From: Lachnospiraceae bacterium
GTDB taxonomy: Bacteria > Bacillota > Clostridia > Lachnospirales > Lachnospiraceae
Assembly: GCA_022794265.1 (NCBI GenBank)
Contig: JAAWEK010000024.1
Coordinates: 19,780-83,779 of the forward strand
Reading direction: 5' to 3'
Length of the DNA: 64,000 bases
How positions within the stretch are numbered: the stretch's first letter is position 1; every line of letters starts with the position of its first letter. Position numbers and translations under genes: made by a program. The notes beneath the pieces were generated by a model that did not search any database, was not told the DNA's origin, and was given only the letters and a program-made list of their open reading frames with translations. Positions 9,873 to 17,922 of this stretch are shown piece after piece.

Positions 9873-9962
9873 TGTAATACTCATAAATAAAAATTAATTT
9901 TATGCACCTAACTTGTACCGATGAATATTATATAGTGAACAAACAAATAAGGAGACAATTGA

Positions 9963-10505
9963 ATGTCAGAAGAAAAGTTAAGTTCACAAGGGCTTTGCTC
10001 CAAAGCTCCAGGTCCAAAACCCCCATTTCCGCCTCACGGCCCCGGCCCGAAACCGCCGTTTCCGCCACCGGGACCAGGCCCAAAGCCTCCATTCCCGCCG
10101 CCGGGACCCGGCCCGAAACCACCGTTTCCACCGGGACCAGGCCCGGAACCAAAACCGCCATATCCACCACAGCCGCCATGTCCCAGGCCGCCTGTGCAAT
10201 CCATTTCGGAGGTGATAACTATGAAAGCATGTGAAACTGTTAATTATCATAAATCCAAAGTAAGCGTGCCGGTAGAGATAGAGCCGTTTGCCACAGTAGG
10301 ACAGATTACTACCAGATGCAACGGGGCGCCTATAATTACTCCAGGTGAAATTCATGGATGTGAACATTCCGACCGCTGCTGTAAATTTGTAATAACACAG
10401 GAGGTGACAGTTGCAATTCCAATTGCATTTGGTGCAAGAACGGCAATTGGAGATGAAGTTGTAGAGTGTATGCTGGTGACGAATGATGAGAATGAGTTGG
10501 GATAA
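9963..10505 (+). CDS. Proline-rich repeat protein with a cysteine-containing C-terminal domain
   Basis: The ATG at 9963 follows AAGGAGA. The 180-residue protein has two parts. Residues ~14-75 consist of tandem copies of an 11-residue unit close to GPGPKPPFPPP, which is likely to form an extended polyproline rod. Residues ~80-180 form a compact domain with scattered cysteines (CETV, RCNG, GCEH, RCCK) and a beta-rich QEVTVAIPIAFGARTAIGDE segment. There is no signal peptide or membrane segment. The architecture resembles spore-coat or exosporium components of Clostridia, but I cannot assign a family. A rho-independent terminator follows at 10563. Confidence 0.65.
   Translation: MSEEKLSSQGLCSKAPGPKPPFPPHGPGPKPPFPPPGPGPKPPFPPPGPGPKPPFPPGPGPEPKPPYPPQPPCPRPPVQSISEVITMKACETVNYHKSKVSVPVEIEPFATVGQITTRCNGAPIITPGEIHGCEHSDRCCKFVITQEVTVAIPIAFGARTAIGDEVVECMLVTNDENELG
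9999..10185 (+). repeat. In-gene tandem repeats encoding GPGPKPPFPPP units
   Basis: Three to four diverged ~33-bp units, built on GGCCCGAAACCGCCGTTTCC-like DNA, encode the proline-rich stretch of the protein at 9963. Codon-level variation between the units shows they are not a recent identical expansion. Confidence 0.7.
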
Positions 10506-10562
10506 ATGAAGGGATAATGGGGATTAATATAGATTATAGATAATGGTTTGAAGGAAAGTATG

Positions 10563-10598
10563 ACTGCTGTGCCTGGGAGGGGCATGGCAGTTATTTTC
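10563..10598 (+). terminator. Rho-independent terminator after the proline-rich gene
   Basis: The stem ACTGCTGTGCC / GGCATGGCAGT (with G-U pairs) around a GGGAGG-type loop is followed by TTATTTT. It ends the plus-strand transcript 58 bp after the stop at 10505. Confidence 0.75.
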
Positions 10599-10879
10599 CT
10601 AATCAATGAAAAGTTCGTGTTTATCAATATTTTCATCAAACCTAACATTTTCTAATGTGCATTTTACAAAATTTATATACATACCAAGCCGCTTTTTTAA
10701 TCACATTTTCTTTCAAAATACATTCTTTTAGAAAACTTCCGTCAAAATTTGACCCACTTAAATAAACATTTGAAAAATTACATTTATTAAAATGTACACC
10801 GCTAAAAAAGCTATTATTTAAATCAAAATTTGAAAAATTAAACCCTGTAATATCTTTCCGTTTCAAAGTGTTGATTCAT
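10599..10879 (-). pseudogene. Pentapeptide-repeat protein gene broken by two frameshifts
   Basis: The middle part (about 10644-10866, minus strand) encodes repeats of the A(N/D)(L/F)xx type, such as FNFSNFDLNNSFF and CNFSNVYLSGSNFDGS. No ATG starts this frame; it begins at a TTG. An ATG at 10877-10879, behind AGGAGG at 10898-10903, opens a different frame (MNQHFETER) that stops quickly. At the other end the repeat frame stops early. The adjacent frame continues as NFVKCTLENVRFDENIDKHE to a stop at 10599-10601, which reads as the true C-terminus. The simplest explanation is an intact ancestor of about 90 residues that acquired two single-base indels. Pentapeptide proteins fold as right-handed beta-helices; some bind gyrase, but no function can be assigned to a broken copy. 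Confidence 0.7.
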
Positions 10880-10936
10880 TTGTAACCTACCTTATTTCCT
10901 CCTAATAATATATCTTACTAGGTCGAGTTGTTGCAA

Positions 10937-11190
10937 TTATGTTATATCACAACAATCTACTATGATTGTTCCATAGGTTTTCCTTTTTCTGTATGCAAAA
11001 TCATCAATGAGACATGTAACAGACTCTTTATTAGGAACTGGTGTATTTTTTTAGAGATTGCAGATGGTGCTTTTGCCCACATTCACAATTCTGTTTTTCA
11101 GCGTACTTGAAGCAGAAATAGAACTGGTATTCAGAGAAATATACATGATCCTGTCAATTGGGCGTTTTGCTTTTTGCCATTCTGTTTCAG
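10937..11190 (-). pseudogene. ISL3-family transposase remnant
   Basis: Reading the minus strand in one frame from about 11190 to the stop at 10937-10939 gives a peptide containing KNRIVNVGKSTICNL, an in-frame stop codon, then TPVPNKESVTCLIDDFAYRK followed by RKTYGTIIVD. The 'DDFAYRKRKTYGTIIVD' region is the first catalytic-aspartate block of ISL3-family (DDE) transposases, and the preceding part matches their helix-turn-helix region. The N-terminal zinc-binding domain and everything after the first DDE block are missing, so only about 80 codons remain. I recognised this by eye from family knowledge. It marks past insertion activity at the left edge of the defence island. No terminal inverted repeats were found. 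Confidence 0.7.
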
Positions 11191-11282
11191 AAAATCAAAC
11201 TGTTTTGCAAAGGGGGGGAACCAAATGTTTGACCACAACATAGTGACCTCTGTTATTTCTTGTCAAGTAATAAAAAAATTAA

Positions 11283-11311
11283 TTGACGATATAAAACTGC
11301 GGTACTATAAT
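11283..11311 (+). promoter_or_regulatory. Sigma-A promoter of the Z1/MORC-like defence operon
   Basis: TTGACG (11283-11288) and TATAAT (11306-11311) are separated by exactly 17 bp. This predicts a start near 11318 and a leader of about 45 nt before the TTG start at 11364. It is one of the best promoter matches in the window, suggesting constitutive or readily available expression. Confidence 0.75.
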
Positions 11312-11363
11312 TATTGTAGAAAAATAGGACATTTTATCAATAAAATATTGAGGAGGGTTAAAA

Positions 11364-14171
11364 TTGCCAGATTTTGGGTTACCAATATATGACCAACATA
11401 GACAATGGATTAGAAATGCACATATGACTGAAAAGAAAACTTGGGATGAAATATTTATGGGATGTGCAGAAGATGAAGAGGGATTAATGACTTTTCTGAA
11501 TCATCAGGTTATGATGAATTTCTGGAAAAAGATTACATGTGAGGACTGGAAAGCTCTTGTACAACTTGAGAAGGAGGCAGAGGAACAGACTAGGCAGATG
11601 GATATTTTGAGTGGACACGCTTTGATATTCAATTCAGGTGAGGAAAACGATACTAGAATATCTACTGATCCAAATTCAGCGTGGCAGCTCTATAGAAAGA
11701 AACTTCTGTCAGATGGTTTCAAAAAGGAAACTGTTGAACAGATGGAAAGAAATACATATCGTATATTAAAGAAATTGAGCGTTGATACAACACAGATTGA
11801 TCCGGTAAAAGGCCTTGTTATTGGTAATGTACAGTCTGGAAAAACTGCAAATATGGCAGCGTTGATGGCTATGGCAGCAGATTGTGGATGGAATATGTTT
11901 ATTATTCTATCGGGTACAATTGAAAACCTTAGACAGCAAACTCAAAATCGTTTATTAAATGACTTGAATTGTCCAGGAAATTTAAACTGGATTGGACTTG
12001 AACATTTATCAAAGAAACCGGCACTAGGACAGAGAGCACAAGATTTACATTTCGAAGATAGTTCCAAGCAGCGTTATTTTACTGTGTGTTTGAAGAATTC
12101 GGGACGACTTAGAGGTCTTATTCAGTGGCTACAGTCAGATGCAAATAAACAGAAACAGATGAAGATCCTTGTTATTGATGATGAAGCAGATCAGGCAGGA
12201 ATAAATACTGCAGATATAAAAAGTTCTACAATCAGAACAATTAATAGATTAATTAGAAATCTTGTTAATGGAAAAAATGTAACGTCTGAGGATATAAAAA
12301 CTAAGTATCGTGCGATGAATTATATAGGATATACAGCAACGCCATATGCGAATATTTTAAATGAATCAAGCGAAGATTCATTATATCCACGTAATTTTAT
12401 TTCAACATTAAGTGTATCAAAGGAATATTTTGGACCTCAGCAGATTTTTGGGTTAGAAGGTGGCGAGTATGATTATGATGGTCTTGATATAGTGAATATC
12501 ATAAATGAGAATGATCTTGAAGCAATAAAGGGTATTCATGAAGAAGGCTCTTTATATGTACCGTTCGCATTACAAAACGCTATTTGTTGGTTTATGTGTG
12601 GTGTTGCATGTATGAGAGTTTGGAATTATAAGAAACCAATAAGTATGCTGATACATACAAGCCAAAAAACGGATCACCATGGAAATATAGCAGATGCGAT
12701 AAAAAAATGGATTTCAAGCAGAACAACAGATGATATGATAACAAAATGTCAAAAAGTATGGGAAGAAGAAACACGAAAATTTACATTTGAAAAATTTAGA
12801 GAACAATATCCAGATTATGATAGAAAAGATAATGAACTTTACCAATATCCTTCTTTTGAAGATTTAATATCACAATTGAAGATTCTTTTGAAGACAGAGG
12901 TTTCAAATATTCCTTTAGATAAGGAAGAAGATCTTACATATCATGAAGGTATACATATGTGTATTGATAACTGTAAAAATAATGGTGTGAATGATGATGG
13001 AATGTATGTACGGCTTGCGTATCCAACATTAGAAAATATGCCATCTCCAGCACCTGCTTTTATTGTAATTGGTGGAGCTACATTATCAAGGGGTCTTACA
13101 ATTGAAGGTCTAATAAGTACATTTTTCTTACGTTCTGTAAGCCAGGCAGATACATTGATGCAGATGGGAAGATGGTTTGGTTATAGAAGAGGATATGAGC
13201 TTTTACCTAGATTATGGATTACATCAAAAACAAATGAGCAGTTTAAATTTTTGTCTGCACTTGATCAAGAACTTAGAGATGAAATACATGAAATGGAAAC
13301 TTTAGGGAAGAGTCCGGCGCAGTATGGTCCTAGAGTGAAAAATACTCCCAAGGCAAGTTTTATAAGAATTACAGCAAAGAATAGAATGCAGAATGCAAAA
13401 CCGACAGATATGGATTTTAGTGGTTCGTTTAATCAGACGTATTTGTTTGATAATGATGCTAATATTTTAAAAAATAATATTGCTGTTGTTGAGGAATTTA
13501 TTGCTTCATTAGGAACTCCAGAAACTCATAAAGAATGTAACCCTCATGCAGAGAATAGTATTATATGGAGAAATATAGAATTTTCTTTGGTTAAAGAATT
13601 ACTAAAAAAATATAAATTTAATCAAAGATTAGGTGTGTTTAATGATATCGATTCTGTTATATCATGGATTGATAAAATAACAGCAGATGGAAAACTAGAT
13701 GCATGGAATATTGTTTTAGCCGGCAAGGGTAGTAATGAAAATTCAGTTTGGGAAACTCCGGCAGGTTCTGTTAATAAAGTAAGTCGTACACGCAAGAAAC
13801 TAAAGAATGAAGCAGATACAGTTTTAAATATTGGTGTTTTAAGAGATCCAAAAGATGTAATAGCTGATGTTGATTTAGAAGGAAAGAGTCAAGATATTAT
13901 TGCGAAGGTTACAAACTTTCAGGCAAAATCTTCTAAAGAAATCCGTAGTTTAGCAGGTTTGGATACAACACCACAGATAATTATTTACATGATTGATAAG
14001 AATTCTGCAACGAGTTCAGAAAGTAGAATAAATTTAGAGGCCGTTGAGGATATTGTTGGCATTTGCATGAACATACCAGGAGGAAAAAGAGGTACAGATT
14101 ATACGGCAACTGTATCAATGCATTTAAGAAATGATATTTTTGATGATGAAGGAGATTTGGAGGGAATGTGA
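11364..14171 (+). CDS. Z1-domain superfamily II helicase/ATPase (defence)
   Basis: Translation starts at a TTG (11364), 7 bp behind a perfect AGGAGG. The 935-residue protein carries SF2 motifs in order: Walker A GNVQSGKT (154-161), Walker B IDDEAD (271-276), motif III TATP (324-327), then GGATLSRGLTIEGL (about 570-583) and the arginine-finger region MQMGRWFGYRRGY (about 599-611). The GGATLSRG...MGRWFGYR block is the hallmark of the Z1 domain. Z1 proteins occur in prokaryotic operons with MORC/MutL-like ATPases and endonucleases (described computationally by Iyer, Abhiman and Aravind) and in MZA-type defence systems. It is the first gene of the operon and overlaps the next gene by one base. 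It probably translocates on or remodels phage DNA; the biochemical role is inferred. Confidence 0.9.
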   Translation: MPDFGLPIYDQHRQWIRNAHMTEKKTWDEIFMGCAEDEEGLMTFLNHQVMMNFWKKITCEDWKALVQLEKEAEEQTRQMDILSGHALIFNSGEENDTRISTDPNSAWQLYRKKLLSDGFKKETVEQMERNTYRILKKLSVDTTQIDPVKGLVIGNVQSGKTANMAALMAMAADCGWNMFIILSGTIENLRQQTQNRLLNDLNCPGNLNWIGLEHLSKKPALGQRAQDLHFEDSSKQRYFTVCLKNSGRLRGLIQWLQSDANKQKQMKILVIDDEADQAGINTADIKSSTIRTINRLIRNLVNGKNVTSEDIKTKYRAMNYIGYTATPYANILNESSEDSLYPRNFISTLSVSKEYFGPQQIFGLEGGEYDYDGLDIVNIINENDLEAIKGIHEEGSLYVPFALQNAICWFMCGVACMRVWNYKKPISMLIHTSQKTDHHGNIADAIKKWISSRTTDDMITKCQKVWEEETRKFTFEKFREQYPDYDRKDNELYQYPSFEDLISQLKILLKTEVSNIPLDKEEDLTYHEGIHMCIDNCKNNGVNDDGMYVRLAYPTLENMPSPAPAFIVIGGATLSRGLTIEGLISTFFLRSVSQADTLMQMGRWFGYRRGYELLPRLWITSKTNEQFKFLSALDQELRDEIHEMETLGKSPAQYGPRVKNTPKASFIRITAKNRMQNAKPTDMDFSGSFNQTYLFDNDANILKNNIAVVEEFIASLGTPETHKECNPHAENSIIWRNIEFSLVKELLKKYKFNQRLGVFNDIDSVISWIDKITADGKLDAWNIVLAGKGSNENSVWETPAGSVNKVSRTRKKLKNEADTVLNIGVLRDPKDVIADVDLEGKSQDIIAKVTNFQAKSSKEIRSLAGLDTTPQIIIYMIDKNSATSSESRINLEAVEDIVGICMNIPGGKRGTDYTATVSMHLRNDIFDDEGDLEGM

Positions 14172-16255
14172 TGAAGATTGAAATAGCAGAACCTGGAAGA
14201 ATGACTCAATCAGGCAGTTCACTATTAAAATTAATTCAAAATAATAATATGCCAATATTGGATCTGCTTGTTAGAGAGTCGATTCAAAATAGCTTAGACG
14301 CAAAAAATGAGTCAGATGCATTTGTTTCTGTTGATTTTTTGACTGGTATGTTCGATAAGGCGTCATTAAATGCTGAACTGGATAGAATAACTAATTCATT
14401 AAATCAAAGATATGATAATGACAAATACAAATATATTGCTATTAGGGATTTAAATACAGTTGGACTCACTGGAAAGCTACATTATGATGATGTAATAGAT
14501 AATCAATACGGAAATTTACTAAAATTGATATATGAGATCAGTAAGCCACAAGAAGCAGAGGGCGCGGGAGGTTCATGGGGACTTGGAAAAACTGTTTATT
14601 TTCGAGTTGGAATTGGTCTTGTAATATATTATAGTAGGATTATAAATGAAAATGGACAATATGAATCACGACTTGCAGCCTCTCTTGTAGAAAATGAGAT
14701 GGAGAAAGATGCTTTGATTCCTGCATTAGATGGTAAGTCCAAGAGGGGCATTGCATGGTGGGGAGAAGAAATAGGAAATAACAAAACAAGACCGATAACA
14801 GATGAATCATACATAAAATATATACTAGATATATTTGGAATTAAACCTTATGAGCAAGATAAGACAGGAACGACAATTATTATTCCATATATTGATGAAG
14901 ATGTTTTATTAAATCATAATCAAATAGAGTATAAGGATGGCGAAGATAATGTGATTCATCCATATTGGAGAAGTAATATTGAGGAATATTTAAAAATTGC
15001 AATCCAAAGATGGTACGCACCTAGATTAAATAATATTAACTATAGCTACGGAAAATTTTTAAAAGCAAAAATAAATGAAACCGGTATTTCTTTGGATGTT
15101 ATGGAGCCAGCATTTCAGATTGTGCAAGCATTATATAATAGAGCAATTGGAAAGAAAGTTGGAGAAGATATACTTGATCATACGGGTGTTGAAACAAAAG
15201 CTGAAGACATTATTTTAAGAAAGGTACTTAATACAACAAAGGCTGGTACGGTTGCATATACGAAGGTTTCAAGAAATATTTTGAAAACGGGATTTCCGGA
15301 TAACAAACCTGAACCGTATATGTATTATAACTGCGAAATCAGAGAAAAAGATAAAAACAAACCAGTAGTATTTTTTACCCGTAAACCTGGTATGATTGTA
15401 TCTTATCAAGATGTAGGAAACTGGGTTGATGGAATTAGCTCATCAAACAGAGATGAATTTATTATGGCGATTTTTGTTTTGAATTCTGATAATACGCTTA
15501 CAGTGGATGAGCCAAATTACAGACTTGAAGAATATATAAGAAAAAGTGAAAGGGCTGATCATACCTCATGGAGTGATTTTAGTATGGGGAGTTTTAACCC
15601 AAGAATTGTTTCAAAGGTTCAAGGGCAAGTGATTAGTAAGATATCAAAGGAATTTTCGATAGAGGGAGAAGAGACTACAAGTAAATTTAATTCGGGACTT
15701 GGAAAAATGTTTGGAGATCTTTTGTTGCCACCAGAGAATTTTGGCAAGAAACCCAGTTCGGGTTTGGGACCTTCACCAAAACTAGGCTCTAACTTGAAGA
15801 AGCATAAAAATGTATTATTTGGATATGATTCTGCAGACATAGAATATTATGCTGGTGGAATGATCGTGAAATTGATTATCAAGTCTAAAAAGAAAATAGA
15901 ATCAACAGGAGTTGTTGTAGCTATTAATTCAGAATCTGGAACTATTAATCATAGTGAATGGGAAAATAAAATGGGACTAACAATGCCATTTGAAATTATT
16001 AAAGCTGATATAAAGATAAAAAGATTAGATGAGTATGATATAAATTCTGAAATAACTGTAGATAAAGATAATGTATCTGCAAGTGATGAAAAAATCAGCT
16101 GTACGCTGAACAAATCAGACAAAGAAAAAGGTTATGGCGTACACATAGAAATGGAAAAAGAACATTCGGTTGAAATAGAAATTACTGTTAAACTTAAGTT
16201 TAACAGAAGAGATGTAAAACCGTTATTTATGATAGAAAAGGATGGTGATAAATAA
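14171..16255 (+). CDS. GHKL ATPase (paraMORC/MutL-like) of the defence operon
   Basis: The ATG at 14171 overlaps the previous stop as TGATG; a GTG one codon earlier (14168) is also possible. The product is about 694 residues. The N-terminal Bergerat ATP-binding fold is visible: N-box RESIQNSLDA with Glu36/Asn40/Asp43, a diverged G1 box IRDLNTVGLTG at 91-101 (Asp93 present), and G2 box GGSWGLGKTVYF at 133-144. The remainder is unique to the family. GHKL proteins of this sort dimerise on ATP binding and act as clamps around DNA. With the Z1 helicase upstream and a PD-(D/E)XK protein downstream, it fits the paraMORC partner of a restriction-like complex. The C-terminal part (after ~residue 540) looks beta-rich and could mediate complex formation. 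Confidence 0.8.
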   Translation: MKIEIAEPGRMTQSGSSLLKLIQNNNMPILDLLVRESIQNSLDAKNESDAFVSVDFLTGMFDKASLNAELDRITNSLNQRYDNDKYKYIAIRDLNTVGLTGKLHYDDVIDNQYGNLLKLIYEISKPQEAEGAGGSWGLGKTVYFRVGIGLVIYYSRIINENGQYESRLAASLVENEMEKDALIPALDGKSKRGIAWWGEEIGNNKTRPITDESYIKYILDIFGIKPYEQDKTGTTIIIPYIDEDVLLNHNQIEYKDGEDNVIHPYWRSNIEEYLKIAIQRWYAPRLNNINYSYGKFLKAKINETGISLDVMEPAFQIVQALYNRAIGKKVGEDILDHTGVETKAEDIILRKVLNTTKAGTVAYTKVSRNILKTGFPDNKPEPYMYYNCEIREKDKNKPVVFFTRKPGMIVSYQDVGNWVDGISSSNRDEFIMAIFVLNSDNTLTVDEPNYRLEEYIRKSERADHTSWSDFSMGSFNPRIVSKVQGQVISKISKEFSIEGEETTSKFNSGLGKMFGDLLLPPENFGKKPSSGLGPSPKLGSNLKKHKNVLFGYDSADIEYYAGGMIVKLIIKSKKKIESTGVVVAINSESGTINHSEWENKMGLTMPFEIIKADIKIKRLDEYDINSEITVDKDNVSASDEKISCTLNKSDKEKGYGVHIEMEKEHSVEIEITVKLKFNRRDVKPLFMIEKDGDK

Positions 16256-17193
16256 TGGCAGCGAATATTTCATTATTTCCCACAATAAATGACGAGTTGC
16301 TTGGAAAAATAAGATTTCAGCCTTCTTTGTATGAGTTTTATTATGTTAGAGCAGATCAGGAATATCCACTAAGAGCAGAGGCAATTGATAGTAGTGTAAC
16401 AGTGCATAAGATAGTAGATGACGAAGGAATATGGGCACCAGACGATTATAATTTATGTGTAAAGAGACGTTATTCATTAAGAACATATCAGTGTTTGTTT
16501 GGAGAAAATGGAATTGCATGCAAAAATGCTGTACTTGGACTAGCATTGATGTGGACCTCAGCTGATTCAAAACAAAGAGGGGTCATACCGATTGGGGATA
16601 TAGAAAATTCTCAGAGAGATATTGATATGAATCTTAATTATGAGTTTTTAGAAGCGCAACTTCGTGGCGAAGTAGAATTTACCACAGTCGTATATTTAAA
16701 AAATGTAGGAACTCCGTTATGGAATGAAGAACATTTGGCTGATGAATACGGATGTTTACTTGGTGAACTGGATAAATTTGTTATAAAACTTGATGGAAAT
16801 GGTTCGGTATTTCCTATGTATGAAGTAAATGATCCATCTCAACCATTGTGGTATGTAAAATGTGATTGGGAAGACCCTACTTATGAACAGTTTTCAGAGT
16901 GTGTTTCGATATATATTAATACTGCACATAAGAATTATAAATATCTTGATAAGACAAAGAAAACATTTGATGAACAGTTATTAAAAGAAATAATGGCAGG
17001 TGCTTTGATTGTTATCATAACAAAACTTAAGGAACAAGAAAACTATTGGTCCGCAACAACAACAGGAGATGATCTTCAAAGTGGAAGTGTTTCAGCAGCT
17101 GTTTATTATTTTATAAATGCATTGGAATGGGATGTATCAACTTTGGATGCAATGTCATTGTCAATTAGAAAATTTTTTGACCAAAGGATGTAA
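16255..17193 (+). CDS. Unknown component of the Z1/MORC-like defence operon
   Basis: A 312-residue protein starting at ATG 16255 and overlapping the previous stop as TAATG, so it is probably translationally coupled. No catalytic motif is evident: no Walker box, nuclease triad, signal peptide or membrane segment. The N-terminal 200 residues are mixed alpha/beta with many tryptophans and tyrosines. The C-terminal ~90 residues (from FDEQLLKEIMAGALIVIITK) are helical. Its fixed place between the GHKL ATPase and the methyltransferase suggests a structural or targeting subunit. MZA-type systems contain an unknown 'DUF' subunit of comparable position, but I cannot show homology by eye. Confidence 0.7.
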   Translation: MAANISLFPTINDELLGKIRFQPSLYEFYYVRADQEYPLRAEAIDSSVTVHKIVDDEGIWAPDDYNLCVKRRYSLRTYQCLFGENGIACKNAVLGLALMWTSADSKQRGVIPIGDIENSQRDIDMNLNYEFLEAQLRGEVEFTTVVYLKNVGTPLWNEEHLADEYGCLLGELDKFVIKLDGNGSVFPMYEVNDPSQPLWYVKCDWEDPTYEQFSECVSIYINTAHKNYKYLDKTKKTFDEQLLKEIMAGALIVIITKLKEQENYWSATTTGDDLQSGSVSAAVYYFINALEWDVSTLDAMSLSIRKFFDQRM

Positions 17194-17199
17194 AAACAT

Positions 17200-17922
17200 A
17201 TGATTATAAAAACATTAAATCGTTCTGAATCACAGACGGCAATGAATGATTGGTTGGCAAATTATCCAACGTTACCACAAGTTGAAGGCGATTACATAAA
17301 GATTAGAACTGATATTCAGGAATTCTGTAAAAGGGTGAGAGAAGAATGCCCACAAGACATAGCAAAAAAGGACTACTACATAGATGCACATCTTGGCATT
17401 TTGTTATATGACTATTTATGGAGACAGCCTGGTTTTAATTTAAGGGCAGCAGCAAATGACGACTTTTGGAGATATCTTTCTATAAAAGTTGTTCCAAATG
17501 TTGTTGCTGACAGATGGGGAAAAGACAATGAAAGTCATTATTGGAGTAAACCTGCAAGAATATGGCTTAGGTCTCTTTGGTGGTATGTACATTTATCATG
17601 GCAGGGAGATATGAAAACAACAGCGAAAGTCTTGGAATCTCCTTGTTTTACAACAGATAGTATTTTAAATCTTGAAGAAAGAACGGGACGTAATGGCACA
17701 TTTATCAACGTGTACAGATATATTATGTATTACTATAGTAGAGTACCACAGGATGTTCTTGAAGATTATAATAAGAATACAAAATCGCAGAGTGATGGAT
17801 TATTTCGAATTGTAATGAAATTAAATACTGTCAAAAGTGTTGTAATTGATCCAGCATTATATCTTGGAGGGGAAAAAGAATACGTTAGAGCATTATTTAT
17901 GGATGCGGGGGTACGTGTGTAA
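17200..17922 (+). CDS. Unknown defence-operon protein (possibly DUF6339-like)
   Basis: This 240-residue protein starts at ATG 17200 behind AAAGGATG and ends in a TAATG overlap with the methyltransferase. It is rich in aromatic residues: DAHLGILLYDYLWRQPGF, DDFWRYLSIKVVPNVVADRW, and ARIWLRSLWWYVHLSWQG. The pattern 'DDFWRYLS...RW...RIWLRSLWW' recalls DUF6339-type proteins found in defence loci, but that is a recollection and not a secure match. No catalytic residues can be named. The coupling to the m5C methyltransferase start argues that it works in the same complex. Confidence 0.65.
   Translation: MIIKTLNRSESQTAMNDWLANYPTLPQVEGDYIKIRTDIQEFCKRVREECPQDIAKKDYYIDAHLGILLYDYLWRQPGFNLRAAANDDFWRYLSIKVVPNVVADRWGKDNESHYWSKPARIWLRSLWWYVHLSWQGDMKTTAKVLESPCFTTDSILNLEERTGRNGTFINVYRYIMYYYSRVPQDVLEDYNKNTKSQSDGLFRIVMKLNTVKSVVIDPALYLGGEKEYVRALFMDAGVRV

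Noticed and set aside
9999-10185. Regular repeats as a possible CRISPR array
   Set aside because: The units are contiguous coding repeats of proline-rich peptide, without unique spacers or palindromic repeats.
9928-10367. Long frames on both strands over the proline-rich gene
   Set aside because: The GC-rich repeat keeps several frames open. Only the frame starting at 9963 has a ribosome site and a sensible C-terminal domain.
10928-11392. Three overlapping plus-strand frames before the Z1 gene
   Set aside because: They lack ribosome sites and lie antisense to the ISL3 transposase fragment or over the operon promoter.
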